A stretch of 64,000 nucleotides of DNA from Euphorbia lathyris (Eukaryota; Streptophyta; Magnoliopsida; Malpighiales; Euphorbiaceae): the NCBI RefSeq assembly GCF_963576675.1, contig NC_088913.1, positions 76,693,001-76,757,000 on the forward strand. The letters run 5' to 3'. This document shows, in pieces, positions 1 through 11,154 of this stretch (within the stretch, counting starts at the first letter, position 1; each line of letters starts with the position of its first letter). The translations under genes and the position numbers were made by a program. The notes beneath the pieces were generated by a model. The model did no database searches. It was not told the DNA's origin and worked only from the letters and a program-made list of their open reading frames with translations.

Positions 1-589
1 AGGATTAAACCCACTACTGATGCGCTCCCAATGGAATCTATTGTGTCATTCCGTCATTTGTCAGCATTGCATTACCAGAAGACGTTCGAAGGAATCAAAA
101 CCCCGATAAGCCAGGAGGGGAGTTGGAACCACAGGGCCAATGCTACCTAATTAGCTACTCACCTAACCCGACGAACCATCTCTGGTCATCAGATGATGAA
201 GAGGACGATGAAGAAAATGACGATGAAGATGAGTCTGACGAAGAAGAGGACATGGATATTGACGTAGGTGAATGGGACCCACAGTGGGGTTTAAATCAGC
301 TTTACATTGAAGATCAAGATGCCCTGGTGCCCATCAACTGGGTAGGGGGGCCCGAACAGCAGAAGGACGCCCATGAGAACTTTGCCCCCGGTCAATCTGA
401 GGAAGGCATGGCACATGGGAGTCCCCCAAACCCGATATTGCAACAGGAGCAGTCGACTGTAGCCCTAGAAGGAAATATGATTCGAGGAAACAACGCCCCA
501 CTATCAGAATGAGGGAATGGAATTGCTCACCAGTTGGAGAAAGCCACAAATGATGTCGAGGCTACTAGCTCGTGTGGAACTAATGATTA
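1..589 (+). pseudogene. ORF-a C-terminal part, copy A (frameshifted)
   Basis: This is the end of the first, unrecognised ORF of the element. Reading begins in frame at base 1 and meets TAA at 148-150. A 1-base loss relative to copy B (11 bases against 12 around 127) moves the remaining acidic domain into another frame, which ends at TGA 510-512. The original C-terminus would end at TAG 587-589. The apparent ORF starting at 123 begins with TTG and is only the frameshifted tail. The early TGA at 510 is shared with copy D but not with B or C. Confidence 0.75.
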
Positions 590-942
590 GTCCTTGTGAA
601 CCTCTTTTTGTAAAAGCCCTAGCTATGAATGGGTGCCCCGAAGCGAACTTTTTGTGACGGCTATCGGGTGGGAAGACCAGTGATCTTGGTCCAATTCTGT
701 GAAAAAATAGGCGTTTAATGACTTTTTGTAAAGCTAACTCTTCCGAGTGAACGCCTTTCATTTTGTAAATCTTTTCTTTTTTTTTCTAAAAGAAACACTA
801 TAAGGATCGTTTTAGGACTTGTTAGAAATGATCCTCTGGTGTTTCTTTCAACATGAATGTAACAGAATTTTGAATGAATGAAATGGGGCTTTCTGGAAAC
901 CTTCAAATGTCACTATCATGGTTTGAATAGGGAAATAATATC
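590..942 (+). other. ORF-a/ORF-b spacer, copy A
   Basis: This 353-bp stretch has no credible ORF on the plus strand. It has T-rich runs and ends just before the ORF-b start. The same spacer occurs in B (10804-11154), C (24490-24841) and D (41215-41565). The T/A-run variant near 770 groups A with C and B with D. A spliced link between ORF-a and ORF-b is possible but no clear intron signals stood out. Confidence 0.6.
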
Positions 943-2830
943 ATGCATATGGCACGTGTATTAGTAAATAATTTCTGCGCACTAACGATCTTGCTTCTTT
1001 CATGTTTACTATCAAATAAATATATAAACAGGGATATTTGGCACTCTCTTATGGCGGCTTATTTAAACATGTGCACTGCCTTTAATGAACCTGATGTCGA
1101 AGCTTGGTCACGAAAAAGTCAGGGGATACATGGTGATAGTATGGCGGCTCCGGAAGATTCTCCCCTACCGGACCCGTATGAGGTTAGTTGTGTCCAAAAT
1201 GAGCTAACGGAGTTGAAGGAACTTACAGCGAGAATGTCGGGAGAGGCAGTCCGAAGGTTCTCCTTGCAGTATGGGTGGCTCACCTTCTTGCCACTAATTC
1301 CGGTTCACTCATCATTGATCAGGGCCCTGGTCGAATTTTGGGATCCAAGCTATAAATGCTTCACCTTCGGAACCTACGACTTGGCTCCTACGCTGGAAGA
1401 ATACCATAAGCTCCTCAACATCCCACTAAAAGATGAAAACAGATTATACGAATATAGTAAAAATGAGAATCCGAGTAGGCAACTAACCAATCTGATCGGT
1501 ATACAGGTTAAGGATTTGGGAGACTTAGTGAGTGGTAGTGACTTCAACGTTGCTAGAATGCTGGAATTTGCCCGGGAAAATTTGAACTGCGATAAAGGCT
1601 CCAGAATGCTGGCGTTGCTTCTATATGGCCTCATCCTTTTCCCAAAACATCTAGGAAAAATCGATCCTAAGGTAGTGGTTTTCTTCTCCAAAGTTGTTCA
1701 GAACTCAGTCCTCGGAGTGAATCCTATCATTGGAATATTAGCCGAGACGATCAGATCTTTGGACAATTGTCGGATATTCGGGGGCAGATTCGAAGGGTGT
1801 GCACAACTCTTATGTGTATGGATGTTAAGTCACATTCGATGCCCTGAACACTTCAGATACCCGGATGTAAAATATGAACAAAGTTACGACCTACTCAGGA
1901 ATCACATAGCTTGTTATGGGAAAGCAGAATGGCCCAGGACCGGACAACCTAAGAAGAATTGGGTAAAGTTCTTCTTGAACATCCAGGAGGATAATATCAA
2001 ATGGCAGGCCCCATGGGCGAATGATAGGGAGACCATCTTCAAATGTGGTACATACCTATGGGTACCGCTCTTGGGACCATGGGGGGGGAGTTGGCTATGC
2101 CCCGTGCATGGTAAGAAGACAGTTTGGTTCTAAGCAATTCATACCAGCGATAGCCAACCTCAGGCAATCAGGGTTCACGTATGGAGACAGCTATGCTCAG
2201 AACAATATAAAAACCATGTCCCAGGCTTGGAGAAAAGTGACCACAATCAAGAATGTTCGTAACAGTTCAGTTAGCACTGGGTACGAAAACTGGATCCAAA
2301 CACGGGATAAGAAATTCGCATTCAATCCCCCAAGGATGGTATTGGAAGAAGTATCACCAGAAAGAATAGTGGAGATGGAAGAACGATCTGCCAAAATACC
2401 CCGGGATAGAGAAGTGGATCGTTTGCGGAACAAGGTGGATGATCTTGAACAAGCTAATCTACTCATGAAAGAAGAAAGGGATCGGGCAACCCAAAAGTAC
2501 AATTGTTATATCGAAGCCGTGGCAGCAAAAATCCAGGCATACAACACTGATGTTCACACATTACGGGCAATGCACCAACACAATCAAGAACATCTAGAGA
2601 AGATGAGTGAAGAATTGCAACACCAGCAGGAGGCAAGGTCAACGGCCGAGGGACACATGTCAGATGCTATAAGAACCTTACGCCAAGTGGCTATGAGAGC
2701 AGGGGATATGGCCCAGGATTTGGCTAATGAAAGGGCAAATTTCGTCGCACTGGACACCCAAGGAGAAGGGCTGGCAAGGTACCTCGACGAGCTCATCAGT
2801 GAACTAAGGCACTATGGGAGATACACTTGA
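943..2830 (+). pseudogene. ORF-b (Ogre ORF1-like), copy A, frameshifted
   Basis: The reading frame opens at ATG 943 and is broken at a G-run at 2082-2089, which has eight G's where copies B and D have seven. The second half continues in another frame and ends at 2830. The protein content is as in the intact copy at 41566-43452. Copy C shares the 8-G run, so the defect predates the duplication. Programmed slippage on the run is conceivable but not needed to explain it. Confidence 0.85.
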
Positions 2831-3091
2831 AGGATGAGAGAGGAGTCAAATATCTTTGCTTATATGTTGTTTTGATGTTCTTCATGTATGATGTAATGAA
2901 CGTGTTTTGCTTGAATGAAATCATTTGTTATCTCCACATTTTATTTACCTTTTGATTCTCCTTTTTGCAAAAAACCATGTGATAAGATCACGACATTAAT
3001 AATAATGATATATTCACAGATCTTTTAAAAGCACAAACATGACTCACGAAAAGTTCTGCTGGCCTATCACTACCAAACCCGATCGAGAACA

Positions 3092-6000
3092 ATGGCAGAG
3101 CAGTTGCGGGAGGAGATGGATCAGCTAAGAGAGAAGTTGGCCGGAATCGATGAGCTAAAGGAACAGATGGCCGTCTTGGTGAGGCTCTTGAAAGGAAAAA
3201 ATAAGAGCGGTGACGATGCAGAAACTTCAGGACCCAACTCACCAAAAGGGTCGAAAAATGGAGAGGATGAGGAAAGGCCTCCGACTAAGACTGCCTACAA
3301 GCCAAAAGTAGAAGAGGTGCCAGACCTTGATTAGGATAAGGCCGAGAAGGAGAGGATGAATATGATAGAGGAACGACTAAGGAATGTGGAAGGAAGTTAT
3401 GACATGGTGGACGCTAGGGCCCTTTGCTTGGTCCCAGATGTTATAGTTCCGTATAAATTCCGCATCCCGAATTTTGAGAAGTTCTCGGGCTTGACAAGTC
3501 CAAAGGACCATTTGACCATGTACTGCCAGAAAATGTCATCATACATTAGTAACAACAAGCTACTGATGCATATATTCCAAGAAAGCCTGCAGGGGACCGC
3601 TATGAGCTGGTACATGCAACTGGAAAAGACCTCTATCCGAAAATGGAGTGATCTAGCCGACGCTTTCATTAGGCAGTACAGACACAACGTGGACCTAGCA
3701 CCAACAAGGGAGGACTTAAGGAACACTGAAAAGAGAAAGGATCAGACTTTCAGAGAATATGCACAGGCTTGGAGGGACAAGGCTTCTCAAGTAAAACCAA
3801 CCCTGACAGAAAAAGAAATGATTGGAATATTCTTGGAAACTCTGCATGCACCTTTTTACGGCGCCCTCGTTGCATAAAGCGCGACAAGGTTCTCAGATTT
3901 TGTCATAACAGGAGATAGGATAGAGGTGGCTTTTCGAAGTGGAAAACTGGAGTCAGCATTCCAAGACAAGCCAGGAATCAAAAGAATCGGGAATAATGGG
4001 ATCAAGAAAAAAGAAGAGAATCATATGATAGACTTCACCCAAGAAGTGAAAACTTATGCCCCTACCATGCCTCGAGAGAGTTACGTGGCGAGCGTGCCTC
4101 AGGGGAATGATTTCAAGAATCAAAGAGGAGGATGAGTATTTGAACCTATTGATCCGATACCTATCACGTATGCAGAATTGTTCCCTCAGTTGTTAAAAAG
4201 CAAGCAGATAGCAGTCTCCCCTCTAGGTGTTATGAGTGAACCTTATCCAAAATGGTACAAGCCGGAGCACAAGTGTGAATATCATGCAGGGTCTCTTGGG
4301 CATACGATCGAGAACTGCATGGCCTTTAAGAGGAAGGTGCAATCCCTCGTAAGGGCGGGATGGTTAAAATTCAATGAAACCAGCCGGAAGCCCGATGTGA
4401 AAACCAATCCCCTCCCAAATCACGGGGGTGGCACCAGTACCAATGCGATCATTAGTGAAGACTGGTATGAATACAAGACCAAAGTGGACAAAGTCTACAT
4501 GCCAATGGAACAGGTCTATTGGGCAATGTGCCAGGTCGGTCTGATTCAAGAAAGAACAAAGAATGGTAGTTGTCTGTATCATGAAGAGAATGTCGATCAT
4601 GTAATCCAGAAATGCAACCAGTTCAGAGGCAAAGTCCAAGAGTACATGGACTCCGGAATCATGGCGTTTGGGCAAGGAGTTAACGGGGCTCTCCAGTAAG
4701 CATGATACAAGGTGATGAGGTAGCAAAGCCAGTCCGATTAGTAATAGATTGGATGCCAAAGGAACCAAAAAAAAGGGAAGACTTCGTGACATCCTTTGCA
4801 AAGATAGACATTCAGACCCCACACCCTTTCCCTTACAATAGCGACAAGGCGGTGCCATGGGTGTATGGGAACGTTGTCACAACCCAGACATGTAACAATG
4901 CCCAAACTAGGGAAGAGATCACTGGCGTTTCTGGAATGACCCGAAGCGGGCGTTGTTTTTCTTCAGAAGAGATTGCAAGAAAACGCCAAGAGGAAGTTGA
5001 TAGACGAAGAAAGGGCAAGGCAAAGGAGGGTGAATGCCCTATGGAGGAGGAACTTGAGGCTCCCCCCGCCAGGAGTTCTGTGGATGATCAAGACGCACTT
5101 GAGTTTCTAAGGATAGTGAAACAAAGTGAATATAAAGTGATTGAGCAACTGAACAAGATTCCTGCTCGAATCTCTTTACTATCTCTGATCCTAACTTCAG
5201 AGTCCCATCGAGCTGCATTACTCAAGGTTTTAAATCGGGCTTACGTCTGCCATGAGATCTCTGTAGAAAGCATGAGTAATATTGTGGGCAATGTGGTGGC
5301 ATCCAACTATCTAACCTTCACCGATGATGAGCTACCAAGTGAAGGAACTGGACACACTAAGGCATTGCACATAACAGTAAAATGTAAAGAATTTTCAGTT
5401 GCCAAAGTGCTAATTGATAATGGGTCCTCCCTGAATATCATGCCAAGAACAACACTAGCAAAGCTACCAGTTGATGGTTCGTACATACGCCCGAGCCGGG
5501 TGTTTGTGAGAGCATTTGATGGGACTAGAAGAGAAGTAATCAGAGATGTAGACTTGCCCATCATGGTAGGGCCGACTGTATTCAACGTAGTCTTTCAAGT
5601 CATGGATATATACCCGGCCTACGGCATGTTGCTAGGAAGGCCTTGGATCCACTCTGTTGGAGTAGTACCTTCGTCTCTACATCATAAGATTAAGTTCATT
5701 GTGAATGACCAGTTGATAGAAGTATTTGGGGAGGAGGATATGCTTGTTAGTCAGTGCTCATCATTCCCTTTCATAGACGAGGAGGAAAACGCGATCGAAA
5801 GCACATATCAGGTGTTTGAAGTAGTAAATGCTATATACACTGGAAATGGGCTATGTTCCTTTTCCCCAAGGCACTCGCCGACCGCCTTGATGGTGGCAAG
5901 AGAGATGATTCGGGGATAGGGATTAGATAAAAACCTGGCTCAATACGGGGAGGACTTCGATATAGAAGGTAACCGCTTCCGACAGGGGTTGGGATACAAG

Positions 6001-6258
6001 CCAAAGCCAGAAGACAGGGCAAGGATTCACACACTGATGAGGGAAAGGAGATTGGCAAGCCTAGAGGGTAAACCAATAAGGGACCACTCAATGAACATCC
6101 CTCATATTGGTTATACTTTCAAAAAGGCACGAAGCCAGCCGGCCCCAATTGCAGCAATCATCGAAGAAGAAGAAGATAACGGGGGCGGGGACTGGGTTTT
6201 CGCCAATGGGCATGAGCTACGAAATTGGAGGGCATTTGAATTGCCAACTCTTATGTAA
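3092..6258 (+). pseudogene. gag-pro: gag-protease, copy A (several stops, one frameshift)
   Basis: This is the homologue of the intact frame at 43714-46881. In-frame stops occur at 3332-3334 (TAG, shared with C), 3875-3877 (TAA), 4133-4135 (TGA) and 5917-5919 (TAG, shared with C). One C is lost near 4690, which shifts the frame. The protease DNGSS motif and the G-patch-like end are still readable in pieces. This copy cannot make Gag-Pro. Confidence 0.88.
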
Positions 6259-6471
6259 TGAACCTGTGATATGTTCTTTAAATTATGCCTAAGATTTAAA
6301 GAGCTAATGTATGTTTAGGGTGTTGTTTTCAAATAAAGTTCAAAGTAATAAATATGCACTTTCTATCTACATCTTTTATCCTTTTCACGCTCCTTTATTC
6401 CTTTTCATTCCTTGTCTCTTTGTCTTACTATTTTTTAGCATTTCCCCTTATTTTCCTTCTATTTTGCTCAG
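6255..6471 (+). other. Protease-RT intron, copy A
   Basis: This is a 217-bp predicted intron. The donor is GTAATG directly after CTTAT and overlaps the protease stop codon. The acceptor is a pyrimidine-rich tract ending TTTTGCTCAG. Joining the exons restores an ATG codon and continues into the pol frame without a stop (…PTLM-NDCEF…). An intron at this place is a known mark of Ogre elements, and the donor, tract and frame agree. No transcript evidence is available here. Confidence 0.8.
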
Positions 6472-9346
6472 GAACGATTGCGAATTTGATATGATTGATA
6501 AACACAAACATATGCATAATTTTGACTTTCCGGTATATGAGGTCAACTCCAAAGAAGAAGTCGAAGAAGAGGTGCCTAAGGAGATTGAAGAAAGTTTAGA
6601 AAGACAAAAAGCAAGCATGGAACCTCAAGATGAACTCTTAGAAACTGTCAATCTGGGAGCCATAAGAAACTAAGATAAATGGCTCGTTGGGCGCTGAAAT
6701 CAAAGGAAGGCTAATATCATTGTTAAAAGACTGTAAGGATGTGTTTGCCTGGTCCTATAAAGACATGCCTGGCCTTAATACAGATATTGTGGTGCATAAG
6801 CTCCCACTCAAACCAAACTCAAGGCCCGTGAAACAAAAATTAAGGAGGATGAGGCCGGATACTCTCCAAAAGGTCAGAGAAGAAGTAAAAAAGCAGTTTG
6901 ACGCCGGTTTCCTAGAAGTGTCCGATTATTCAAAATGGGTGGCCAACATCGTCCCAGTGCCAAAGAAAGACGGAAAAGTAAGAATGTGTGTGGATTACAG
7001 GGATTTGAATCGGGCAAGACCTAAAAATAACTTCCCTCTCCCCCATATAGATGTGCTAGTGGATAACACTGCAGAATATTTTATGTTGTCTTTGATGGAT
7101 GGTTTCTCAGGATACAACCAGATTTTGATGGACGTTTTGCTACAAAGTGATGCCTTTCGGACTTAAGAATGCAGGAGCCACCTACCAAAGGGCAATGGTA
7201 ACATTATTCCATGATATGATGCACAAAGAGATGGAGATCTATGTGGACGACATGGTGGTCAAGTCTAAAAGAGAGGTGGATCATGTGGAAGTGCTGAGAA
7301 AAGTCTTCCAAAGGTTGAGAAAATACAACATCCGACTCAACCCAGCTAAATGCGCCTTTGGGGTCACATCGGGAAAGTTGTTAGGATTCATTGTCAGCCA
7401 GAGAGGAATCGAGGTGGATCCTACCAAGATCAAGACAATCGTAGAAATGTCACCTCCCACTACGAAAAAAGGGGTCAGAGGATTCCTAACTTCATAGCTC
7501 GCTTCATTGCTCAAATGACTACGACTTGTGAACCAATTTTCAAGTTATTGAAGAAGAATCGTCCAGGGGAATGGGATCAAGACTGTCAGCATGCTTTTGA
7601 TAAAATCAAAGAATATTTACAAAATCCTCCCGTGCTGCACCCCCCAAATGCTGAGAGGCCATTTTTACTATACTTAACGGTGCATGAGAAATCCATAGGG
7701 GCATTCTTAGCACAAAATGATGAGTCTGGTGTAAAGGAACGTGCGATTTACTATGTTAGTAAGAAGTTCACAGACTGCGAGACTAGATATTCCCTGGTAG
7801 AAAAGACTTGTGCCGCTCTGGTGTGGGCCGCCCATCGACTGAGGCACTACATGTTGAGTAATACCACATGTCTGATATCATTAATGGATCCAATAAAGTT
7901 CATCTTTGAGAAGCCAGCCCTAACTGGAAAAATAGCGAGATGGCAAGTACTGCTGGCCGAATATGATATTGTGTACGTCTCTCAAAAGGCAATCAAAGGA
8001 TCGGCCATATCACACTTTTTAGCTGAAAACTCGATGACACATGATATGCCTCTGGATGTTCCCTTCCCAGATGAAGAGATATTCCAGATAGAGGATTGCG
8101 ATCACTGGATCATGAGGTTTGACGGGGCATCAAATGCCTTGGGCCACGAGATAGGTGTGGTGTTGACATCCCCAGAGGGAAAACACTTCCCTATAACCGT
8201 AAGGCTATGTTTCCAATGCACAAATAACATAGCTGAATACGAGGCATGTGCTTTGGGAATCAAGGCGGCCTTGGAAATGAACATCAAGAAACTAAAGGTT
8301 TACGGAGATTCGGCCCTGGTAATTAATCAATTAAATGGAGAATGGGAGACTCGGGATGCTAAATTGATCCCATATCAGGAACACATCCTAGAAAGCATCG
8401 AGAAATTCCATGACATCAGATTCGAGCATGTTCCCCGATCAGAAAATCAAATGGCGGATGCTTTAGCAACCTTGGCCTCCGCATTCAAGCTGGAAAAGGG
8501 TATAGAGATGCCAACCATTGAAATGGAACTCCGTGAATCACAAGCGTATTGCGACCATGTGGAGCGTGAACCTGATGGGAAACCCTGGTATGATGACATC
8601 AAAAATTATATTATGTCCAGAGGATACCCATTGGGGGCATCAGATTCAGACAAAAGAACGATAAGACGCTTAGCAATGGGTTTCTTCCTCAGCGGAGATG
8701 TACTTTACAAAAGGAGTTATGACACGACTTTGGTCAGATGCATTGATAATGGCCAAAGTAGGTGCCTAATCGAAGAAGTGCATGATGGGTTCTGTGGGAC
8801 CCACCTAGGGGGGCATGCCCTATCTAGAAAGATTTTGAGAATGGGATATTACTGGCTGAGCATGGAATCAGATTGCATCAAGTACGTGCAAAAGTGCCAT
8901 AAATGTCAGATTTACGCTAATAATTTGAACATGCCAACATCACCGTTACACGTAATGGTCTCCCCATAGCCTTTCTCAATGTGGGGATTGGATGTAATCG
9001 GAGCCATTGAGCCCAAAGCGTCAAACGGGCATCGATTCATCTTGGTGGCCATTGATTACTTCACCAAGTGGGTCGAGGCATCTTCGTATGCAAATGTGAC
9101 CTCGACGGTGGTGAAAAGGTTCATCAAGAACAATATTATCTGCCGGTATGGGCTACCCGAGAGAATTATCACAAATAACGCCAAGAATTTCAACAGTAAA
9201 GCCATGGAGGAACTTTGTACCCAGTTCAAAATCAATCATCACAATTCGACCCCGTATCGACCAAAGATGAATGGGGCGGTAGAAGCTGCCAATAAAAACA
9301 TCAAGAAAATAGTGCAAAAAATGGCTCTAACGTACAAAGACTGGCA
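6472..9346 (+). pseudogene. pol: pol (RT-RNH-aRNH-partial INT), copy A
   Basis: Exon 2 opens with an acidic linker, then a 1-base frameshift near 6672 (TAA) before the RT proper. RT is readable to about 7497, with the YVDD box at 7240-7251, but it has lost 44 bp near 7130-7140 between two GGACGT repeats. A second frame break at about 7495 falls where Ty3/gypsy proteins usually read GFLGRLNY. RNase H, a second archaeal-type RNase H (about 8095-8490) and the integrase zinc domain follow. TAG at 8967-8969 interrupts the start of the integrase core, and the second catalytic Asp is Asn (9174-9176). The gene stops at the deletion junction at 9346. Confidence 0.88.
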
Positions 9347-9350
9347 AGAG
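9347..9350. other. Deletion junction between copies A and B with 4-base filler
   Basis: Integrase sequence of A ends at 9346 (…gactggca), then four bases agag, then leader sequence accgcgtata from 9351. In the C-D arrangement these two points are 33290 and 39763, so 6472 bp are missing: integrase C-terminus, 3' UTR, PPT, an entire LTR, PBS and leader start. Filler bases at the join are typical of end-joining repair rather than homologous recombination. Confidence 0.88.
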
Positions 9351-9537
9351 ACCGCGTATATATGTTTATTTGTGTAAATTACTTCCCTAAAATATGTAAT
9401 ATAATTTTAGTCTGAACGAAGGGCTACTTACCCGAAAAGTGGCATTCATGCATACATTAGCATTACACAACTTCATTTAATTTCCCTATAAAAACCATGA
9501 AAGTAACAGATGATTTGTTTCTAGAAAGTCCAGAGTC

Positions 9538-10803
9538 ATGAACGAAGCCGTTGAGGGACGTATCATGAGTCAACTACCGAGTGATGTGATCCTAGACATA
9601 GCTAGAAAGAGTATCCGATAAGGGGCCGAGCGAACTGCAAGAGCCATGCAACTGGTACTGTTCCAGAAGTACGGGATCCATGAGTCCCCTTTAAGGCACC
9701 CCGATTGGCACCCAGAGTTCCCGCACTTAAATTGCTTCTATGTGGCTGCGGAAAAGAGCATGGCATTTCCTATAGAAGCATATGTTATCCTGTGGTCGCT
9801 TGCCAGAATTGGAAGACTAGGGATGTTGGTGGACAAGAGTTATCTGCTTAAATGCATAAATACCTGGAGGGAGCAGGACGCGCCAACATCTTACTTCTGT
9901 CACTGGATGACCGACTTTGCAAGTTTAGATGCGTGGGAAACACTCGTGAACACCAGTCCTCACTGCCCATATGGATTGGTAATGTTCGAGATATGGGACC
10001 ATCTGTCAGTTGAAGACCAGAATGTTGTGACCATCACTCCCGCAGCACGTTACCGTTTGGTGCGAAGCTATACCGAGAACCCTATGATCGACCCTATCAA
10101 ACATCTTGGGGTATGGAGTGCAATAAAGAGAAAAATGATAACTATCAACGGAATGGATGTCAGTAGAATTCGGCCGGGTTTGATTGATCCAGCCAACTAC
10201 TGTTTCGATGGAAGGATTAAACCCACTACTGATGCGCTCCCAATGGAATCTATTGTGTCATTCCGTCATTTGTCAGCATTGCATTACCAGAAGACGTTCG
10301 AAGGAATCAAAACCCCGATAAGTCAGGAGGGGAGTTGGAAGCAACAGGGCCAATGCTACCCAATTAGCTACTCACCTAACCCGATGGACCATCTCTGGTC
10401 ATCAGATGATGAAGAGGACGACGAAGAAAATGACGATGAAGATGAGTCTGACGAAGAAGAGGACATGGATATTGACGTAGGTGAATGGGACCCACAGTGG
10501 GGTTTAAATCAGCTTTACATTGAAGATCAAGATGCCCTGGTGCCCATCAACTGGGTAGGGGGGCCCGAACAGCAGGAGGACGCCCATGAGAACTTTGCCC
10601 CCGGTCAATCTGAGGAAGGCATGGCACATGGGAGTCCCCCAAACCCGATATTGCAACAGGAGCAGTCGACTGTAGCCCCGAAAGGAAATATGATTCGAGG
10701 AAACAACGCCCCACTATTAGAAGGAGGGAATGGAATTGCTCACCAGTTGGAGAAAGCCACAAATGATGTCGAGGCTACTAGCTCGAGTGGAACTAATGAT
10801 TAG
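9538..10803 (+). pseudogene. ORF-a, copy B (422 codons, one stop at codon 28)
   Basis: This is the best-preserved copy of the unrecognised first ORF. From ATG 9538 it needs only CAA-to-TAA at 9619-9621 undone to read 421 residues. The N-terminal two thirds look globular, with many Trp, His and Cys residues and no motif I recognise. Around residues 285-315 lies an acidic run (SSDDEEDDEENDDEDESDEE) followed by DIDVGEWDPQWG, then a low-complexity Gln/Pro/Gly tail. Only this copy has the extra base that keeps the two parts in one frame. The downstream part from 9646 is open without a stop. Function is unknown; the acidic patch suggests a nucleic-acid-mimic or chromatin-binding role only by analogy. 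Confidence 0.72.
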
Positions 10804-11154
10804 TCCTTGTGAACCTCTTTTTGTAAAAGCCCTAGCTATGAATGGGTGCCCCGAAGCGAACTTTTTGTGACGGCTATCGGGTGGGAAGACCAGTGATCTT
10901 GGTCCAATTCTGTGAAAAAATAGGCGTTTAATGACTTTTTGTAAAGCTAACTCTTCCGAGTGAACGCCTTTCATTTTGTAAATCTTTTCTGTTTTTTCTA
11001 AAAAAAACACTATAAGGATCGTTTTAGGACTTGTTAGAAATGATCCTCTGGTGTTTCTTTCAACATGAATGTAACAGAATTTTGAATGAATGAAATGGGG
11101 CTTTCTGGAAACCTTCAAATGTCACTATCATGGTTTGAATAGGGAAATAATATC

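Larger units (their letters stand above)
1..9346 (+). mobile_element. Copy A: long-type internal region, truncated both ends
   Basis: It enters the window inside ORF-a and runs through ORF-b, gag-protease, intron, RT, both RNase H domains and the first part of integrase. It stops in integrase at 9346, where four bases (9347-9350) separate it from leader sequence of copy B. No LTR lies between A and B. It matches copy C over most of its length, including shared stop codons, the 8-G run in ORF-b and the integrase mutation. It has extra damage of its own: stops in gag, a 1-base loss near 4690 and a 44-bp deletion in RT. Confidence 0.9.

Noticed and set aside
123..512. ORF starting at 123 as a separate gene
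   Set aside because: It starts with TTG, not ATG; it is the frameshifted acidic tail of ORF-a.
2075..2095. Programmed frameshifting at the G-run of ORF-b
   Set aside because: Copies B and D have 7 G's and one open frame, so the 8-G form is best read as a mutation.
3397..3726. Minus-strand 109-codon ORF, repeated in all copies
   Set aside because: Shadow of the Gag core in the opposite strand; no independent signal.
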